Of a stretch of DNA of 34,864 nucleotides, positions 25,371 to 34,832 are shown piece by piece. This stretch comes from Bryobacterales bacterium. GTDB taxonomy: Bacteria > Cyanobacteriota > Vampirovibrionia > Obscuribacterales > Obscuribacteraceae. The position numbers were made by a program, and so were the translations under genes. The notes under the pieces were generated by a model. The model was not told the DNA's origin and did no database searches. It saw only the letters and a program-made list of their open reading frames with translations. The stretch covers positions 1 through 34,864 of the forward strand of contig CAJCHQ010000204.1 in NCBI GenBank assembly GCA_903970295.1. The letters run 5' to 3'. Each line of letters starts with the position of its first letter. The stretch's first letter is position 1.

Positions 25371-27437
25371 ATGACCATGAGCAACGAAAAAAACGAAGCC
25401 GAACAAAAGCCAGCAAAACCTGATTCATTCTCCGGATCGCTCGGCGATTACAAATTCTTCGAGCAGAAAACAACCGATGTCGCCTACGAATTTTTTACGC
25501 ATCTAGCTCATTCGAATTCGACCAACACGATGTTGCCGGGCGAGTATCCGGGGGCACAGGGCGCAACGACTGCCGCTCAAGCAGCTGCCACATCCGTAAT
25601 GACTGCCGCTACTGTCGGCACGATGGGCATCAAACCCAGCCTGGGTGCCAGCGAACGGTCACTGACAGACAGCAGTGGCGCCATCATTACCTACAACCTC
25701 TGGTCACTCAACCCCAAGAAAGTTATTTACCCCACAGGCGACTGGGTGGAATTTGTTTTCGACGATGATGGCAAGACGGCAGGAATCACCCGATCAGATG
25801 GCGCCGTTTTCGAAAGACAAACAGCACCTGATGGCAACAATGTCGCCGAGTGGGTCAACGACAAAAAGGTGACAGAAAAGATCTCGATAGTAGTTCTGGC
25901 AGATGGCAGCTATCAACTCACCCACGCTGATCGCAGAATTGTCACCTACACGACATCCGGCAAAAAAATTATCTCCAAGGCTTTTCCTGAAAAATTCGAT
26001 TTTAGACAAGCCTTGATGCGTATCTTCAAAAAACTGGACTCGGACAAGAAAGGATACCTGACCAAAAATGACGTTGACCGAGCGGTTTTGACCGAGTGGA
26101 ATAATCCTGACGATGCGCAGCTTGCGGCCATGCTCAAGTGGCACTTCGAGCATATAGTCATCTCGCGTTCGAATTTCATTTTCAAGATTGGTCGCGGTCT
26201 CACCCTTGACGAAATCACCGAATATGATGCCAAAAAGCAAGCCGGCGACAAAGCAGTACGCGAGCCATCACCAGCGGTGATGAAATCGCTGGATGAACTA
26301 TTCAGTTTAATTGACACCAATCGCGATGGCGTTGTTTCGCTGGACGAAATGAAAAATCTGGCCCAAACCTCAGCACTTTCTGCCAAACAAAAGTCCTCAT
26401 TATCCAGCTTCCTCAAAAATACGGAGCGCATGCATTCATTCGGTAATCGCGGCTTGATCGATCGAACGACCATGATGACTCGGCCCGATTTTATGAAGCT
26501 CTATGCGGAAATATATAGAGATGAAGTCGGCCGCTATATCGCAATCGGCGGCTGGGGTCTGGAAGAACGCTGGCAATCGGCTTCGCAAGCAAATAGGAAT
26601 CTCTACGCCGACTCGGCAAATCCGCTCAAATCGATTCAACTGGAAGCAATCAAACAAGGAAAAGTCGGGGATTGCGTATTCCTCTCTGCAATCGCGTCAT
26701 TGATTACGGTCAGACCGCAATTAATCGTTGAGATCATCAAAGATAATGGCAACGGTACATTTACAGTCACTTTTCCCGGCGCACCAGACGAACCTGTGAT
26801 TCTGGAAGCGCCGACACTGTCAGAGTTGGCGGTATTTGCTCGGGGCAGCGAATTCGGCATCTGGGCGCCAATATTAGAGAAAGCCTATGGCTTCTACATC
26901 GGCAGAACAAATAAAAGTTCTGCCACCATCGCCACCGAAAATTCCAATCGCGCCGAAGAGAATCTCAAGTGTTTCCGCATACTGACTGGTCGTGATGGAC
27001 GTTGGGAATACACGCGAGATTTCTTCAACCTGGCTTTCGGTATGTGCAAAAAATCGCTCAACGAGACCGACTGCGCCAATCTGATCGAAAACTGTTTCAT
27101 GCAGAAGCGGGCTCTGGTAGCTGGTGCCTTCACTGGCGCCGACGCCGATGCCACGAGCGGCACGCCGGTGATCGTGCCCGGTCACGCCTACAGTATTATT
27201 GGCTGGAACAGAGAAAAAAACGAGGTGCGGCTGCGCAATCCCTGGGGCATTATTCCTCGCGACCGTTCAACTCGCGCCGACATAATGTTTTTACAACCGG
27301 GAAGGAAAATCGTGGATGAAGGCACAAATGGCATCTTCAGCCTGCCTTTGAGTAAATTCTTTGATGCGTTCGATTGCATTTACGTCGAGAATGCCGACCC
27401 AGAGAAACGAACATCGCTGACGGCTCGTTCACTGTAG
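25371..27437 (+). CDS. Calpain-type cysteine protease with EF-hands
   Basis: This 688-aa protein (from ATG 25371) has no signal peptide. The N-terminal 200 residues include beta-repeats like those of Rhs/YD-type proteins (VIYPTGDWVEFVFDDDGKTAGITR, SDGAVFERQ). Two EF-hand loops follow: DSDKKGYLTKND (223-234) and the canonical DTNRDGVVSLDE (315-326). The C-terminal C2 peptidase domain has the full triad: Cys435 (QGKVGDCVFLSAIASL), His605 (PGHAYSIIGWN) and Asn623 (RLRNPWG). It should be a Ca2+-regulated intracellular protease or a toxin-like effector. Animal calpains also pair this domain with EF-hands, but in the opposite order. Start is uncertain by a few codons. Confidence 0.93.
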   Translation: MTMSNEKNEAEQKPAKPDSFSGSLGDYKFFEQKTTDVAYEFFTHLAHSNSTNTMLPGEYPGAQGATTAAQAAATSVMTAATVGTMGIKPSLGASERSLTDSSGAIITYNLWSLNPKKVIYPTGDWVEFVFDDDGKTAGITRSDGAVFERQTAPDGNNVAEWVNDKKVTEKISIVVLADGSYQLTHADRRIVTYTTSGKKIISKAFPEKFDFRQALMRIFKKLDSDKKGYLTKNDVDRAVLTEWNNPDDAQLAAMLKWHFEHIVISRSNFIFKIGRGLTLDEITEYDAKKQAGDKAVREPSPAVMKSLDELFSLIDTNRDGVVSLDEMKNLAQTSALSAKQKSSLSSFLKNTERMHSFGNRGLIDRTTMMTRPDFMKLYAEIYRDEVGRYIAIGGWGLEERWQSASQANRNLYADSANPLKSIQLEAIKQGKVGDCVFLSAIASLITVRPQLIVEIIKDNGNGTFTVTFPGAPDEPVILEAPTLSELAVFARGSEFGIWAPILEKAYGFYIGRTNKSSATIATENSNRAEENLKCFRILTGRDGRWEYTRDFFNLAFGMCKKSLNETDCANLIENCFMQKRALVAGAFTGADADATSGTPVIVPGHAYSIIGWNREKNEVRLRNPWGIIPRDRSTRADIMFLQPGRKIVDEGTNGIFSLPLSKFFDAFDCIYVENADPEKRTSLTARSL

Positions 27438-27509
27438 ACCACTGCCGATATGGTGCTCACGCAAAATTTATCAGACTGCCGCGAGTCGAACTGAGCGGCT
27501 GATACTGAA

Positions 27510-27520
27510 TATGATACTAT
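27510..27520 (+). promoter_or_regulatory. Candidate -10 region for the 27588 gene
   Basis: TATGAT at 27510-27515 overlaps TACTAT at 27515-27520, and TGATACT is repeated twice just around it. A weak -35 (TCGAAC) lies 18 bp upstream. Confidence 0.3.
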
Positions 27521-27587
27521 AGGATCGACCTGTGTTAGCCGGAAACCCAGACCCAAGTCCGCCACGCATGAGAGAGGCAAGAAACTG

Positions 27588-28262
27588 ATGACTCAGTCTT
27601 TAACTGATACAACCGAGCGCGTACCAATAGAAGAAGCATTGAAGGTGGGTTGGGACGGCACTAAGAAAAATTTCTGGATGCTTCTGGGCATGTTCCTTGT
27701 CGTTCATGGTCCATATTTTGTTTGTGCCGTTATCCATGCTTTTCTTAAAGAAAGTCATCCAATTATCGCCTGGGTGGTCTTGATGATCGGTCTCTTGATT
27801 CAGGTGCCTTTTTCTCTAGGGCTGGTCAAAGTTACAATAAAAATAGCCAACGGTGAAAACGTTGCCTTCAACGACTTACTCTCTGTCGTCTCGCGCAGCT
27901 TTAGTTACGTAGGCGCCGCACTCATGTTCTTCATAGCTTTGTGGATCGGGCTGATGCTTTTCGTTGTGCCGGGCGCGATTATCGCCCTCAAATTTCAGTT
28001 CTACGCATATTTCATCGCCGACAAAGGCATGGGTCCGATCGAGGCACTGAAAGCCAGCTGGGAAGTAACTAAAGACGTTAAGCTGCGACTATTCCTTTTT
28101 TACCTGGTGCTCGGCGTCGTCAATACGGTCGGGTTGCTGGCCCTTATCATCGGCATGATCCCAGCCTCCATGGTCAGTGTGATCGCCACGGCATTCATCT
28201 ACTCGAGACTGGTTGAAACCGCGCCACTGTCTGCCGATATACCGACAGGGAGCCTCGTCTAG
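27588..28262 (+). CDS. Multi-pass membrane protein, DUF975/YciC-like
   Basis: This 224-aa protein has about six hydrophobic segments (FWMLLGMFLVVHGPYFVCA, WVVLMIGLLIQVPFSLGLV, GAALMFFIALWIGLMLFVV, then three more). The stretch VPGAIIALKFQFYAYFIADKGMGPIEALKASWEVTKD matches the family pattern in which a short loop (the A-x-x-x-S-W-x-x-T-K box) follows the fourth helix. These proteins are of unknown biochemical role in bacterial inner membranes. GAGAGAGG lies about 10 nt before the ATG. It is followed by a bidirectional terminator and converges on glgX. Confidence 0.75.
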   Translation: MTQSLTDTTERVPIEEALKVGWDGTKKNFWMLLGMFLVVHGPYFVCAVIHAFLKESHPIIAWVVLMIGLLIQVPFSLGLVKVTIKIANGENVAFNDLLSVVSRSFSYVGAALMFFIALWIGLMLFVVPGAIIALKFQFYAYFIADKGMGPIEALKASWEVTKDVKLRLFLFYLVLGVVNTVGLLALIIGMIPASMVSVIATAFIYSRLVETAPLSADIPTGSLV

Positions 28263-28327
28263 TACCAAGGTAGAAAAACCTCGCGGTCGGTGCCAGCCAC
28301 CTGCATCGCCCACCAATTAACTCAACT

Positions 28328-28379
28328 GAATAACCGCTGCACTTCCCGTTTACGGCTTAACAAGAGTGCAGCGGTATTC
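28328..28379. terminator. Bidirectional hairpin terminator
   Basis: GAATAACCGCTGCACT (28328-28343) pairs with AGTGCAGCGGTATTC (28365-28379) with one bulged base, across a 21-nt loop. It lies between the convergent ends of the membrane protein gene and glgX. A short T-run follows on the plus strand. Confidence 0.65.
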
Positions 28380-28463
28380 ACATTTTGATTTCATCGAACG
28401 TGTCTATCCAGTCGCCGGTACTTTTGGACACGAATAGCGCAGGAGTTTTATTAAAAATCGAGA

Positions 28464-30566
28464 TTAGCCAGCAGGGTGCGATTTAGCCATGACTACGACG
28501 AGTGAACGCGGCTCTACCTTGTAAGAAGCATGCAAAGGCAGGGATTGACCAGGCTGGCAAAAATCGTCAGGGGAAGGCAATGCTGTGTCGACAACCCGAT
28601 ACCAGGCTTCTGCATCGCCATGCTCGGGCAGCTCGAACGTCAACGGTTCCCAATAAGAGTTGATCATGACATGCAGTCGCTCGCCAGCATCAATGTCGTG
28701 CATGGAATAGGCTAAACTGTGTGAATTTTCGCCCCAGTCGGGATGATAGAGCCGAGTGCCATGCCACATCACATGCGGTGCATCGCAACTGTCGGCGACC
28801 GCCAGCAAAATGTCATTGCTGAAAATCTGCAAAGACTGCGTCAACCCGATAATGCCGCGCACGAAGCGGAGCAAATCTTTGTTTTTTTCAACGAGTTGCC
28901 AGTCGAAATAACTGAGCTCGTTATCGTGACAGTAAGTGTTGTTGTTTCCCAACTGAGTATGCCGCACTTCGTCGCCCATCAACAACATCGGCGTGCCCTG
29001 CGAAAAGAACATAATAGATAGAAAATTCTTGATCTGGCGCAGCCGCAAAGCTTCAATCTGCGCATCATTGGTCGGACCCTCGACGCCGCAATTCCAGCTG
29101 TGATTATCGTTGGCACCGTCTCGATTGTCTTCACCGTTATCCAGATTGTGTTTCTGGTTATACGAAACCAGATCGTTCAAAGTAAACCCGTCATGGCAGG
29201 TGATGAAGTTGATGCTGCGATTGGGATCGCGATTGGTTTTGACGTAGATATCCGAACTAGCCATGACACGAGCGGCGAGACTGCGCACTGAATTTTTATC
29301 CGATTTGACGAAACGCCGCACATCATCACGGAACGGTCCGTTCCATTCGGCAAAATAATCGCCGCGATTGATAAACCAGCCAACCTGATAGAGACCTTGC
29401 GCATCCCAGGCTTCGACAATCAATTTACTGCCGGCGAGAATCGGATCGAATTCCATATTCCAGAGGACACCGGGACGCTCCAACGGCCTGCCATAGACAT
29501 CTCGAGTCAGAACCGATGCCAGGTCGAAACGAAAGCCGTCGACGTGCATATGCGACACCCAGTAACGCAATGAATCTAAAATCATGCGTCCGACTGCCGG
29601 ATGATTGGCATTGAGCGTGTTGCCGCAACCGCTGTAGTTGAGATAATTGGCGCGACCGCGATCGAGCATGTAATAGGAGCGATTATCGATGCCCTTGAAT
29701 GAAATCGTCGGTCCGCTCTCATTGCCTTCAGCGCTATGATTGAATACAACATCCAGAATGACTTCAATACCGGCTTTGTGCAGAGCTTTGACCATATCCT
29801 GGAACTCTCTGACAGCGCCGATTGGATCCTTTCGCGAACTGTAAGCGTGATGAGGAGCAAAAAAATTGATCGTGCTGTAGCCCCAGTAATTACTCAACCC
29901 CGGTCTGGCATCCTGATTGTCGAATTGATGAACGGGCAAAAGCTCGACCGCCGTAATTCCCAATTCTTTGAGATAGGGTATTTTCTCGATCAGTCCGGCG
30001 AACGTGCCGCGCTTATCTGCTGAAACGCCGGAGGTAGGGCTGGCCGTAAAGCCTTTAACGTGCATTTCGTAAATCAAAGTCTTCGAGTACGGAATGCGCG
30101 GATGTTCGTCACCCTCCCAATCGTATTTATCGATGTCGACTACAATACTGCGCAGCGATTGGGCGCAGTTATTGCCCGGATCAATCGCTGCCTTACGGTT
30201 ATAGTTCTCCCAGTTGACTACCGCCAGGCTATAGGGATCAAGTAAAACTTTTGTGCCGTCAAAGCGAAATCCATTCTCCGGTGAGAATCGGCCATGGGCG
30301 CGATAGGCATAGACCTGGCCGCCGCCTACGCCGGGGATGAAGCAGTGCCAAAAACTGAAAGTGCGATTCTTCTTTGGATTTAAACGAATAATGCGAGAGG
30401 GCTCAGGCGCGGATTCACTGTCGAAGAGCAGTATTTCCAGGAACTCGCAGTCTTTGGAAAAAAGGCAAAAGTTAACGCCGCCAGCCGTCACATGTGCTCC
30501 CAGCGGATGGGTTTCGCCGGGTAACACATCTGTCTCGATCATCGTTTCGGGCGTCTTGAGCTGCAT
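28464..30566 (-). CDS. glgX: Glycogen debranching enzyme (isoamylase type)
   Basis: This 700-aa cytosolic enzyme hydrolyses alpha-1,6 branch points of glycogen or limit dextrin. It has an N-terminal CBM48 (PLGAHVTAGGVNFCLFSKDCE). The GH13_11 barrel holds DVVFNHSAEGNE (272-283), the nucleophile Asp348 in GFRFDLASV, the acid Glu385 in LIVEAWD and Asp459 in ITCHDGFTLNDL, followed by SYNQKHNLDNGEDNRDG. A C-terminal beta domain closes it. Length and all catalytic residues are typical of GlgX/TreX. Start at 30566 or ATG eight codons in. No other glycogen gene is nearby. It is divergent from ridA. Confidence 0.96.
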   Translation of the reverse strand: MQLKTPETMIETDVLPGETHPLGAHVTAGGVNFCLFSKDCEFLEILLFDSESAPEPSRIIRLNPKKNRTFSFWHCFIPGVGGGQVYAYRAHGRFSPENGFRFDGTKVLLDPYSLAVVNWENYNRKAAIDPGNNCAQSLRSIVVDIDKYDWEGDEHPRIPYSKTLIYEMHVKGFTASPTSGVSADKRGTFAGLIEKIPYLKELGITAVELLPVHQFDNQDARPGLSNYWGYSTINFFAPHHAYSSRKDPIGAVREFQDMVKALHKAGIEVILDVVFNHSAEGNESGPTISFKGIDNRSYYMLDRGRANYLNYSGCGNTLNANHPAVGRMILDSLRYWVSHMHVDGFRFDLASVLTRDVYGRPLERPGVLWNMEFDPILAGSKLIVEAWDAQGLYQVGWFINRGDYFAEWNGPFRDDVRRFVKSDKNSVRSLAARVMASSDIYVKTNRDPNRSINFITCHDGFTLNDLVSYNQKHNLDNGEDNRDGANDNHSWNCGVEGPTNDAQIEALRLRQIKNFLSIMFFSQGTPMLLMGDEVRHTQLGNNNTYCHDNELSYFDWQLVEKNKDLLRFVRGIIGLTQSLQIFSNDILLAVADSCDAPHVMWHGTRLYHPDWGENSHSLAYSMHDIDAGERLHVMINSYWEPLTFELPEHGDAEAWYRVVDTALPSPDDFCQPGQSLPLHASYKVEPRSLVVVMAKSHPAG

Positions 30567-30751
30567 ATCTCGATGTCTCTCGTTTAGTGTGCCATCATTA
30601 TATTGACTCTGAGCCGACTATGGTCGAGTTTGCCTGGGCATCAAATATTTTGCTTTCGAAGCCGCCCGTTGCCAAGCAGATTTTCGCTTACTAGCGAATC
30701 CAGCTAAACTGATTACTGACTTAAAACTCCAATTCGCCAAGCAAAGACAAC

Positions 30752-31135
30752 ATGCACCGCCAAAACTATTCGACCAACACGCCATGGGAACCCAAAGTCG
30801 GCTACTCGCGAGCCGTTCGAATGGGATCAGCGATTCATGTATCAGGCACGACAGCAACCGATAGTCAGGGCAATCTAGTCGGAAAAGGCGATCCCTACAA
30901 ACAAACAATTCAAATTTTGAAAAACATTGAAACGGCCTTAGCGGCCCTCGGGGCCGAACTCAAAGATGTGGTGAGAACCCGGATTTACGTGATCAACATA
31001 GATGATTGGGAAAAGATAGGCAGCGCCCACGGCGAATTTTTCACCGATATTCGCCCGGCCACGAGCATGGTACAAGTCAGTAGGCTGATCGACCGCGAAA
31101 TGCTCGTTGAAATCGAAGCCGAAGCATGCCTATAA
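30752..31135 (+). CDS. ridA: RidA-family enamine/imine deaminase
   Basis: This 127-aa trimeric protein of the YjgF/YER057c/UK114 family hydrolyses reactive enamines and imines released by PLP enzymes. The catalytic Arg is in [12 protein letters not shown], and the C-terminal Glu is in [11 protein letters not shown]. It lies 40 bp before a class III aminotransferase, which fits a role in clearing or completing that enzyme's imine product. No signal peptide. No strong ribosome site at the ATG, though the start aligns with family members. Confidence 0.94.
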   Translation: MHRQNYSTNTPWEPKVGYSRAVRMGSAIHVSGTTATDSQGNLVGKGDPYKQTIQILKNIETALAALGAELKDVVRTRIYVINIDDWEKIGSAHGEFFTDIRPATSMVQVSRLIDREMLVEIEAEACL

Positions 31136-31175
31136 CCTGCGTGTAGTCTGAACATAGCTTTCACACAGCCAAAGG

Positions 31176-32558
31176 ATGAAAACAGGATTGACGAACCCTT
31201 CGACCATTGACAGGAAACAGCTCACGACTTTGATCGAGCGCGAACAAGCCCGATTCGTCGAAACGCATCCTCAATCAAAACAAGCCTTTGAACAAGCCAA
31301 ATCCTGCTTGCTCGGCGGCGTGCCGATGAACTGGATGGTGCGCTGGTCAGGCTCGTTCCCTGTTTTCGTGGCAGCTGCCCACGGTGCTCATTTTCAAGAT
31401 ATCGACGGACACGATTATATCGATCTTTGCCTGGGCGACACCGGAGCGATGACCGGGCACGCACCGAAAGCAGCCCAAGAAGCAATCATCGATCGAGTCA
31501 AAAAAGGCACCACTTTCATGCTACCCACGATCGATTCGATTTGGGTGGGTAATGAATTGACCAGACGCTTCGGCTTGCCTTACTGGCAAGTAGCCATGAC
31601 TGCTACCGATGCTAATCGCTTTTCCATTCGCCTCGCCCGCAAAATCACAAAGCGCAACTTGATTCTCGTCTTCAACTGGTGTTATCACGGCACTGTCGAC
31701 GAGACATTCATCACTTTGAATGAACACGGACAAGCCGTGGCGCGCAAGGGCAATTTGGGTCCACCCGTCGATCCATCCGTGACCACAAAAGTGGTCGAGT
31801 TCAACGATTTGAAAGCCCTGGAACAAGCACTTTCAACTCAAGACGTTGCTTGTGTATTGGCTGAACCGGTAATGACCAACATCGGCATCGTTCATCCAGA
31901 TCCAGCTTTTCATCAAGGACTGCGCGACCTGACGCGAAAATACGGAACGCTTTTGATCCTAGATGAAACCCACACGATTTGCTCCGGTCCAGGAGGATAC
32001 ACTCGACTTCACGGTTTAGAGCCAGACATAATCACTCTAGGCAAGCCGATTGCCAGCGGCATTCCGGCAGCGGTTTATGGTTTCAGCGAGGCAGTGGCGC
32101 AGCGTATTCGCGAACAAACACCGATCGACGAATCAGACACCAGCGGCATTGGTGGCACACTGGCTGGGAATGCTCTGTCTGTAGCGGCGATGCGAGCGAC
32201 TTTCGAGCATATCCTCACCGAGGAGGCTTTCAAAAATACGATTGGCCTGGCAAAAAGATTTACTGATGGCGTGCAAACAGTCATCGATCAATATCAAATG
32301 CCATGGTCGATTCAGCAACTGGGTTGCCGAGCCGAATATTGGTTCAGAAAGTCGCCGCCCAGAAATGGTGCCGAAGCGGCAGCCGCCGTCGATGCGGATC
32401 TCGATCTATACATGCATCTCTATGCGCTCAATCGAGGAATTCTTTTGACACCTTTCCACAATATGGCACTGATGTGCCCAGCAACAACTGGCGCGGATAT
32501 CGATCAACACACCGGGGTATTTCACGACGCCGTCCAGTCGCTGGTCAAAGGACAATAA
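31176..32558 (+). CDS. PLP-dependent class III aminotransferase
   Basis: This 460-aa fold-type I aminotransferase resembles the glutamate-semialdehyde aminomutase / beta-amino-acid transaminase branch. Seen: VPMNWMVRWSGSFPVF and the GDTGAMTGHAP segment near the N-terminus, TATDANRFSIRLARKITKR where family members have 'TEAN..AIRLAR', the cofactor-binding Asp263 in LLILDETHT and Lys290 in ITLGKPIASGIP. The substrate cannot be read from sequence. It overlaps the next gene by one base (TAATG), so the two are translated together. RidA upstream fits an imine-forming reaction. It is not the chlorophyll-pathway hemL, since the N-terminal segment differs. Confidence 0.93.
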   Translation: MKTGLTNPSTIDRKQLTTLIEREQARFVETHPQSKQAFEQAKSCLLGGVPMNWMVRWSGSFPVFVAAAHGAHFQDIDGHDYIDLCLGDTGAMTGHAPKAAQEAIIDRVKKGTTFMLPTIDSIWVGNELTRRFGLPYWQVAMTATDANRFSIRLARKITKRNLILVFNWCYHGTVDETFITLNEHGQAVARKGNLGPPVDPSVTTKVVEFNDLKALEQALSTQDVACVLAEPVMTNIGIVHPDPAFHQGLRDLTRKYGTLLILDETHTICSGPGGYTRLHGLEPDIITLGKPIASGIPAAVYGFSEAVAQRIREQTPIDESDTSGIGGTLAGNALSVAAMRATFEHILTEEAFKNTIGLAKRFTDGVQTVIDQYQMPWSIQQLGCRAEYWFRKSPPRNGAEAAAAVDADLDLYMHLYALNRGILLTPFHNMALMCPATTGADIDQHTGVFHDAVQSLVKGQ

Positions 32559-33046
32559 TGCTGGATATCAGGCGAGCTAAATCATCGGACATCGAAGCGA
32601 TCTGGTCCATTTTTCAAGACATAGTTCGAGATGGAACCACATTTCCATACCGTGCCGATACGACTAAAAATGATTTCGTCTCAATTTGGTTCGCCAAAAA
32701 TTCGACTGTGTATGTCGCTTTGAAAGATGACGAAGTCGTCGGCAGCTACGTGATTAAAGCCTTATGGCCGGGGGCCGGTGCTCACGTCGCCCACGGATCC
32801 TACATGGTTTCGCCCCTCAATCGTGGCGAAGGCATCGGTCTCGCCCTGGGCGAGCATTCTCTCGACGAAGCGCGCAAATCAGGATATCTGGCCATGCAAT
32901 TCAACCTCGTCGTCAGCACCAATCGATCGGCGGTAAAACTCTGGCAAAAGTTGGGATTCAAGATTGTGGGCACACTGCCTGAGGTGTTCAAACACCCGCA
33001 AATGGGTTATGTCGACGCTTACGTCATGCATCGGCTCTTGAACTGA
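32558..33046 (+). CDS. GNAT-family N-acetyltransferase
   Basis: This 162-aa protein has the GNAT fold: start MLDIRRAKSSDIEAIWSIFQ, the strand VYVALKDDEVVGSYVIKAL, the acetyl-CoA loop in NRGEGIGLALGEHSLDEA (R-G-x-G-I/L) and the motif MQFNLVVSTNRSAVKLWQKLGFKIVGT. The beginning of the longer frame upstream is an overlapping shadow; the ATG at 32558 shares its A with the aminotransferase stop (TAATG). Small-molecule amine substrate is likely, perhaps the aminotransferase product. No evidence for a named member. Confidence 0.92.
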   Translation: MLDIRRAKSSDIEAIWSIFQDIVRDGTTFPYRADTTKNDFVSIWFAKNSTVYVALKDDEVVGSYVIKALWPGAGAHVAHGSYMVSPLNRGEGIGLALGEHSLDEARKSGYLAMQFNLVVSTNRSAVKLWQKLGFKIVGTLPEVFKHPQMGYVDAYVMHRLLN

Positions 33047-33070
33047 GAGGCGCAAAAACTTCTGGACAAA

Positions 33071-34039
33071 TTGATAAAGATCGCGATAAGTATTGGACTC
33101 GCTCTATTGGCGATCGTCGGTTTGCTCGTGTTTGAATTTTGCTTCTATCCTTCCACAACCGAAATCGGCGGCCAAAGTTTCAATAAAGAAGCAAATGGGT
33201 TGTGGCTTCGTTACTACTGGTACTTCGGTCGATATCCTGATTCTGCTGTCGTAAGAATGGTGGAAAGGCTGAAGCTGCACCAGATCAAGTATGCCTATTT
33301 CCACGTGCGTAACATCACAGCCGACGGCGCACTCAAATATCATTTTCTGGAAAATGCCCGGCACATCAATGCCAAAGTGCACGACAAAGATCCTGGTTGC
33401 CAATCAATTGCCTGGGTAAATGTCGGCTCTAATGATGTCGACCTGGAGAAACCTTCCGTGCGCAAAAAAATGGTTGAAGAGGCCCTTTGGCTAGTCAGTC
33501 AATGTGGATTCGATGGTGTGCAATGGGACTATGAATTCGCTGAAAATGGAGATGGCGAGCTGGTTTCTCTGATGAAAGAGACGAAAGCCCAACTCGGTCA
33601 ACACTTTGTTGGAGCGGCTGTACCTATGTGGTATCCAGGCACCCTCTGGGGGTGGAGTGATGACTACATCAAACGCATGGCCACTGTCAGCGATCAATTG
33701 GCTGTAATGTGCTACGACTCCTTTTTCTATCAGCCTCGCTCATATGTTTGGATTGTCGAACAACAGTGCCAACACTTTCTCGATGGCGCTCAAAGTTCCG
33801 GCACCAATTGCAAAATCATGCTCGGACTGCCAACTTACGACACTTTCGACGGAACCGCCGGGCACATTGATCTGTCCGAAAATCTACGCCTCGGCTTGAA
33901 GGGAGTGCGCCAGGGTTTAATGAGTTGCCAAGACAAAATATCATGGTTCGATGGTGTGGCAATTTTCGCCGACTACACAACCGACGAAAAAGAGTGGAAA
34001 GAACTGGATGACCTTTGGCTCAAGCCGCCGCAAAAATGA
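33071..34039 (+). CDS. Membrane-anchored GH18-like barrel protein
   Basis: This protein of about 322 aa has an N-terminal hydrophobic anchor (IKIAISIGLALLAIVGLLVF) and a glycosidase-type TIM barrel. The GH18 signature D-x-x-D-x-D-x-E reads DGVQWDYE here: Asp148, Asp153 and the acid Glu155 are kept, while the second Asp is Gln151. GAAVPMWYPG and LAVMCYDSFF fit later barrel strands (the AMCYD motif resembles the family's QMxYD). It could cleave chitin-, peptidoglycan- or glycan-like chains outside the membrane, or be a binding variant. The TTG start is the only plausible one before the anchor. It is 24 bp after the GNAT gene, so co-transcribed. Confidence 0.72.
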   Translation: MIKIAISIGLALLAIVGLLVFEFCFYPSTTEIGGQSFNKEANGLWLRYYWYFGRYPDSAVVRMVERLKLHQIKYAYFHVRNITADGALKYHFLENARHINAKVHDKDPGCQSIAWVNVGSNDVDLEKPSVRKKMVEEALWLVSQCGFDGVQWDYEFAENGDGELVSLMKETKAQLGQHFVGAAVPMWYPGTLWGWSDDYIKRMATVSDQLAVMCYDSFFYQPRSYVWIVEQQCQHFLDGAQSSGTNCKIMLGLPTYDTFDGTAGHIDLSENLRLGLKGVRQGLMSCQDKISWFDGVAIFADYTTDEKEWKELDDLWLKPPQK

Positions 34040-34095
34040 ATTGTGACCAGAATCATCGCTGAGAACACGGCGAACAACAAACCACGAAGAAAAAA

Positions 34096-34118
34096 TGCGA
34101 CCGCCCAGGGCGATCGCA
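34096..34118 (-). terminator. Rho-independent terminator of the exported peroxiredoxin
   Basis: A 9-bp stem (one G-U pair on the minus strand) over a short loop is followed on the minus strand by six T (34095-34090). It lies about 100 bp after the stop of the 34218 gene and faces the end of the GH18-like gene. Confidence 0.8.
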
Positions 34119-34217
34119 CTTCAACATGGAATTGCTGATGATCCGCTTCACAAATTAGATTGCGAATTCGGATCACGAACCAGGACTACGAACTCGGACC
34201 ACGCATAGGACTAGACA

Positions 34218-34832
34218 CTAGATCGAACCACCGGTCTCGTCTTCACCCATATCGGCCAACCCTTTGAACGCTTCGTCAACGTGCTTTTGATCTTCGCTTG
34301 GAGCATTGTACATGTGGCGGATTTTGCCTTTGCGATCGATCACGTAAGTGACACGATTACTAGGAGCGCCCCAGGCAGTTCTCACTTTGGCGTCAGAATC
34401 CGACAACAGCAAGAAAGGCAGATTTTGCTCCGACTTGAAGTGTTCGTGACTTTTCGTGTCGTCTGGACTTATGCCAAGCACTTCCGCATTCTTGGTTTTA
34501 AATTTGGAATAGCTGCTTTTGAAGGCACACGATTCTTTCGTGCAAACCGGAGTGTCGTCTTTGGCGTAGAAGAAGATGACAACGTTGTGCTTCCCTTTGT
34601 AATCGGAGAGATTCACAGTTTTGCCATTATCAGCAACCAGAGAGAAATCGGGAGCAGTATCACCGACTTTGAGGGCAGTTGTCGCCGCGGCATCGGCAGC
34701 GAATGTTGGGGAGCTAATGCTTCCAGCCGACAACAGTAATGCACCGGCGACAATTAATCGGACCGCAACTTTTCGACCACTAAGACTTGCCAAGTCCAGT
34801 TTTTGTACTAATAATTTGACATCGAACAACAT
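34218..34832 (-). CDS. Exported peroxiredoxin, PrxQ/Bcp type
   Basis: This 204-aa protein has an N-terminal export segment (VAVRLIVAGALLLSAG, cleaved near SPTFAADA, residues 46-48) before a PrxQ domain from about 53 (LKVGDTAPDFSLVADNGK). The peroxidatic Cys97 and resolving Cys102 are in YAKDDTPVCTKESCAF, the classic C-x4-C form that makes a local disulfide. It should detoxify peroxides outside the cytoplasm. AAAGGAG lies six nt before the ATG at 34832. The C-terminal tail is acidic. Its electron donor must be a periplasmic thiol-disulfide protein; the candidate selenoprotein at 12.8 kb is one speculative possibility. Confidence 0.95.
   Translation of the reverse strand: MLFDVKLLVQKLDLASLSGRKVAVRLIVAGALLLSAGSISSPTFAADAAATTALKVGDTAPDFSLVADNGKTVNLSDYKGKHNVVIFFYAKDDTPVCTKESCAFKSSYSKFKTKNAEVLGISPDDTKSHEHFKSEQNLPFLLLSDSDAKVRTAWGAPSNRVTYVIDRKGKIRHMYNAPSEDQKHVDEAFKGLADMGEDETGGSI

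Noticed and set aside
32303..32557. N-terminal extension of the GNAT frame
   Set aside because: It overlaps the aminotransferase in another frame; the family start fits the ATG at 32558.
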